In this document: positions 61,818-64,000 of the stretch, in pieces | Position numbering within the stretch: the first letter of the stretch is position 1 | Layout: every line of letters starts with the position of its first letter | Origin: Actinoplanes flavus | GTDB lineage: Bacteria > Actinomycetota > Actinomycetes > Mycobacteriales > Micromonosporaceae | Reading direction: 5' to 3' | Assembly: GCF_017592555.1 (NCBI RefSeq) | Contig: NZ_JAGFNS010000004.1 | Coordinates: 293,481 to 357,480 of the forward strand | DNA: 64,000 nucleotides | Translations under genes and position numbers: made by a program | The notes under the pieces: model-generated | What the model was told of the DNA's origin: nothing | Database searches by the model: none | Seen by the model: the letters and a program-made list of their open reading frames with translations, nothing else

Positions 61818-64000
61818 ATGTACGTACAGCGATCACTGGTCGGCCGGGCGCCGGAACAGGCGACCATCGGCGGGCTGCTCGATCGCGCGGCCGACGGTGG
61901 CGCCGCACTCGTCATCCGCGGTGCGCCGGGGGTGGGCAAGTCGGCGCTGCTGGAGTGGGCCGCCGCCACCGCCGGGGAGAAGTTCCAGCTGCTGCGGGCG
62001 GCCGGGTCGGTCACCGAGTTCGGTCTGCCCTACGCGGCGCTGCACCAGGTGATGCGGCCGGTCCTCGGGCACCGCAACCGGCTCGCCCCGAAGTACCGGC
62101 TCGCCCTCGACGTCGCGTTCGGGCGGACCTCCGGCGCGCCGCCGGAGCAGTCCACGGTCGCGATGGCCGCGCTCGACCTGCTCGCCGAGGCGGCCGCCGA
62201 CCGGCCCATCCTGCTGCTGGCCGACGACGCCCAGTGGATGGACGTGGCCAGCCAGCAGACCCTGGCGTTCCTCGCCCGGCGGGTCACCGCCGACCGGATC
62301 GTGCTGCTCGCCACCCATCGCGACACCGAACCCGGGCTGCTGCTGGACGCCGCGGTCCCGGCGGTGGAGATCGGCCCGCTCGACGCCCGGTCCGCGGCCG
62401 ACCTGCTCGACGGCGCGGCCGGCGCCCTCGACCCGGGCGTACGGGCACGGGTGCTCGACGCCGCCCGCGGCAACCCGCTCGCCCTGCTGGAGCTGCCGCG
62501 CGCGGCCGGCCTCTACCCGGGCGCCGGCGCCGGGCGGATCGCGCTGACCGCCCGCCTGGAGTACTCGTTCCTCGCCCGTACCGGTGAACTGGACGCCCCG
62601 ACCACGACGGTGCTGGAGGTGGCCGCGCTCAGCGACGCCGACGACGTGGCCGAAATCGTCACGGCCGCCGAGTTTCTCGCCTCGCCCGGCGCCCCGCCGT
62701 CGCTCGACCCCGCGGTGGCCGCCGGACTGATCGTGGTGGACGGCGCGTCGGTCCGGTTCCGGCACCCGCTGATCCGGTCGGCGATCCTGCAGCGGCTCGG
62801 GCCGGACCGGCGGCGCGCCTGCCACGCCGCTCTCGCGCGGGCGCTGTCCGGCCAGCCGGAACGGTCGGTGTGGCACCGGGCCGGTGCGGCGCTGCGGCCC
62901 GACGCCGCGCTGGCCGCCGAACTGGAACAGCACGCCGACCGGGCGATCCGGCGCGGGGCGCAGGCGTTCGCGGTACGAGCCCTGGAACGCGCCGCCCAAC
63001 TGTCGGACGACCGCCGTGACCGGGCGGCACGCACCTACCGGGCGGCCGCGCTCGCCTACACGGCCGGGCAGCCGAAGAGCGGGGAACGACTGCGCCGGCA
63101 CCACCGCGACCTGATCGACGGCGGGCACGACGAGCTGCGGCACGAGTGGCTCAACGAACTGGCCGACAGCGACCACGGCGGTGAGCAGCGCATCCACACG
63201 CTGCTCGGCCACGCCGAACGGGCCACGGCGACCGGCGACCACACCCTGGCCACCGACTTCCTTCGCGCGGCGGCGCTGCGCTGCTGGAACCTCTCACCCG
63301 GGCGGCCGGTCGGGCGGGAGGTGATCGCGGTGGCGGAACGACTGGGGGTCACCGACATCGCGACACGGGCGCAGCTGCTGGCGTACGGGTCGCCGTTCGA
63401 CAGCGACGGCACCATCCGCGCGCTGATCGCCCAGGTGCCGCCGGCCGGCCGGGACGCGGCCACCACGTACCGGCTCGCCCACGCCGCCGCCTGCGCCGGA
63501 GCCTCCGACGTCTCCGAAGGGCTGCTCACCGAGGCCGCCGACCGGATCCGGTCCGAAGGGCACCTGCACACCCTCGGCCGGACCCTGTCGCTGCTGGCCT
63601 GGTCGGCCCTGCGGCGCGGATCCTGGTCACACGCGGTCGCCGCCGCCGAGGAGAGCACCCGGCTGTGCGCCGAGACCCGCCAGCCGTTCTGGGAGGCGGC
63701 GTCACTGGTCGCCCACGCCATGGTCGCGGCGTTCCGCGGTGACTTCACCGGCGCCGAGAACCTCGTGGTGGCCGCCGACCGGCTCAACCCCCGCCGGTTC
63801 GCCACCATCGACGCGGTCGCGCAGCTCGCCCGGGCGGCCGTCGCCTTCGGACAGGGCCGGTACGAGCAGGCGTTCACCTGCCTGGCCCAGCTGCACGACC
63901 CGGGCGGCAGCGCCTACCACCCGGCGCACGCCCTGTGGTCGCTGGCCGGCCTGGCCGAAGCCGCCGTCGCCTGCGGCCGGGAGGACGCCGCCCGTACGCT
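61818..64000 (+). CDS. large ATP-binding LuxR/LAL-type regulator (3' end outside window)
   Basis: From ATG 61818 (GGGGAGA upstream); 727 codons are visible and the frame is still open. AAA/STAND NTPase: LVGRAPEQATIGGLLDRA, Walker A RGAPGVGKSALLEWAA and Walker B PILLLADDAQWMDVAS. A helical TPR-like region follows (AERATATGDHTLATDFLRAAALRCW, LGRTLSLLAWSALRRGSW). The expected C-terminal LuxR HTH lies beyond the window, so the DNA-binding role is inferred from architecture. Divergent from LtrA. Confidence 0.88.
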   Translation, partial: MYVQRSLVGRAPEQATIGGLLDRAADGGAALVIRGAPGVGKSALLEWAAATAGEKFQLLRAAGSVTEFGLPYAALHQVMRPVLGHRNRLAPKYRLALDVAFGRTSGAPPEQSTVAMAALDLLAEAAADRPILLLADDAQWMDVASQQTLAFLARRVTADRIVLLATHRDTEPGLLLDAAVPAVEIGPLDARSAADLLDGAAGALDPGVRARVLDAARGNPLALLELPRAAGLYPGAGAGRIALTARLEYSFLARTGELDAPTTTVLEVAALSDADDVAEIVTAAEFLASPGAPPSLDPAVAAGLIVVDGASVRFRHPLIRSAILQRLGPDRRRACHAALARALSGQPERSVWHRAGAALRPDAALAAELEQHADRAIRRGAQAFAVRALERAAQLSDDRRDRAARTYRAAALAYTAGQPKSGERLRRHHRDLIDGGHDELRHEWLNELADSDHGGEQRIHTLLGHAERATATGDHTLATDFLRAAALRCWNLSPGRPVGREVIAVAERLGVTDIATRAQLLAYGSPFDSDGTIRALIAQVPPAGRDAATTYRLAHAAACAGASDVSEGLLTEAADRIRSEGHLHTLGRTLSLLAWSALRRGSWSHAVAAAEESTRLCAETRQPFWEAASLVAHAMVAAFRGDFTGAENLVVAADRLNPRRFATIDAVAQLARAAVAFGQGRYEQAFTCLAQLHDPGGSAYHPAHALWSLAGLAEAAVACGREDAART

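Overview
The window is 64 kb of high-GC chromosome with the gene content and style of a filamentous actinobacterium, most likely Actinoplanes or a close relative in the Micromonosporaceae. The evidence is strong G/C bias at third codon positions, frequent GTG starts, Tat and lipoprotein signals, F420-type and SigE-type families, a SARP-like regulator and a LAL/LuxR-type ATPase. The genus is inferred, not proven. No tRNA, rRNA, CRISPR array, intact insertion sequence or complete prophage was seen.

Layout. 1-9 kb: small housekeeping and regulatory genes: a DUF4287/AHSA1-like protein, a lipoprotein under a CebR-type palindrome, a deazaflavin (F420) oxidoreductase, a hydrolase-like LuxR regulator without catalytic residues, an ArsR-SRPBCC pair, a degenerate adenylate kinase fused to a nucleotidyltransferase, a phosphotransferase and a CE12 acetylesterase. 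9-10.7 kb: a SigE-family ECF sigma factor overlapping its membrane anti-sigma factor. 10.9-16.7 kb: a fermentation module adhE-pflB-pflA. 16.7-25.7 kb: a secreted metalloprotease, a Bcr/CflA exporter, a secreted GH5 mannanase-like enzyme, a P450, a beta-lactamase-fold hydrolase, a 20-residue lysine-rich miniprotein and a NodB-type deacetylase. 25.7-28.2 kb: a gene-poor, repeat-rich stretch with Pro/Ala-repeat reading frames and a (GGTGC) microsatellite of about 26 copies. 28.2-37.8 kb: FKBP isomerase, nadE, then a compact eight-gene minus-strand operon for organosulfur scavenging (flavin reductase, ABC importer, two tandem LLM monooxygenases, aldo/keto reductase, SsuD-like enzyme) behind a ROK regulator. 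39-44 kb: a PucR regulator divergent from a translationally coupled FMO-SDR-MFS cassette. 44-64 kb: peptidase E, an M15-like phage-lysin-type protein, a truncated SARP with a Pro-rich tail, an unrecognised 697-aa protein, inositol monophosphatase, sterol desaturase, a MarR/MDR pair, a SagB-type pseudogene, an EEP nuclease, gpsA, two GNATs, a Kelch-like lipoprotein, a GGDEF-EAL protein, LtrA and the start of a large ATPase regulator.

The most distinctive feature is not one gene but the intergenic DNA. Private tandem repeats of 75, 66, 70, 117, 21, 5 and 91 bp sit at gene 3' ends or in convergent gaps; at least one is built from the end of the neighbouring gene and two contain hairpins. A separate dispersed element of about 150-200 bp occurs three times (two inverted copies at 19.0-19.7 kb and one at 57.4-57.6 kb).

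Physiologically the window suggests a soil saprophyte. It has secreted polysaccharide-active enzymes probably under LacI-family control, sulfonate scavenging, a monooxygenase-based catabolic cassette and a capacity for mixed-acid/ethanol fermentation when oxygen runs out.
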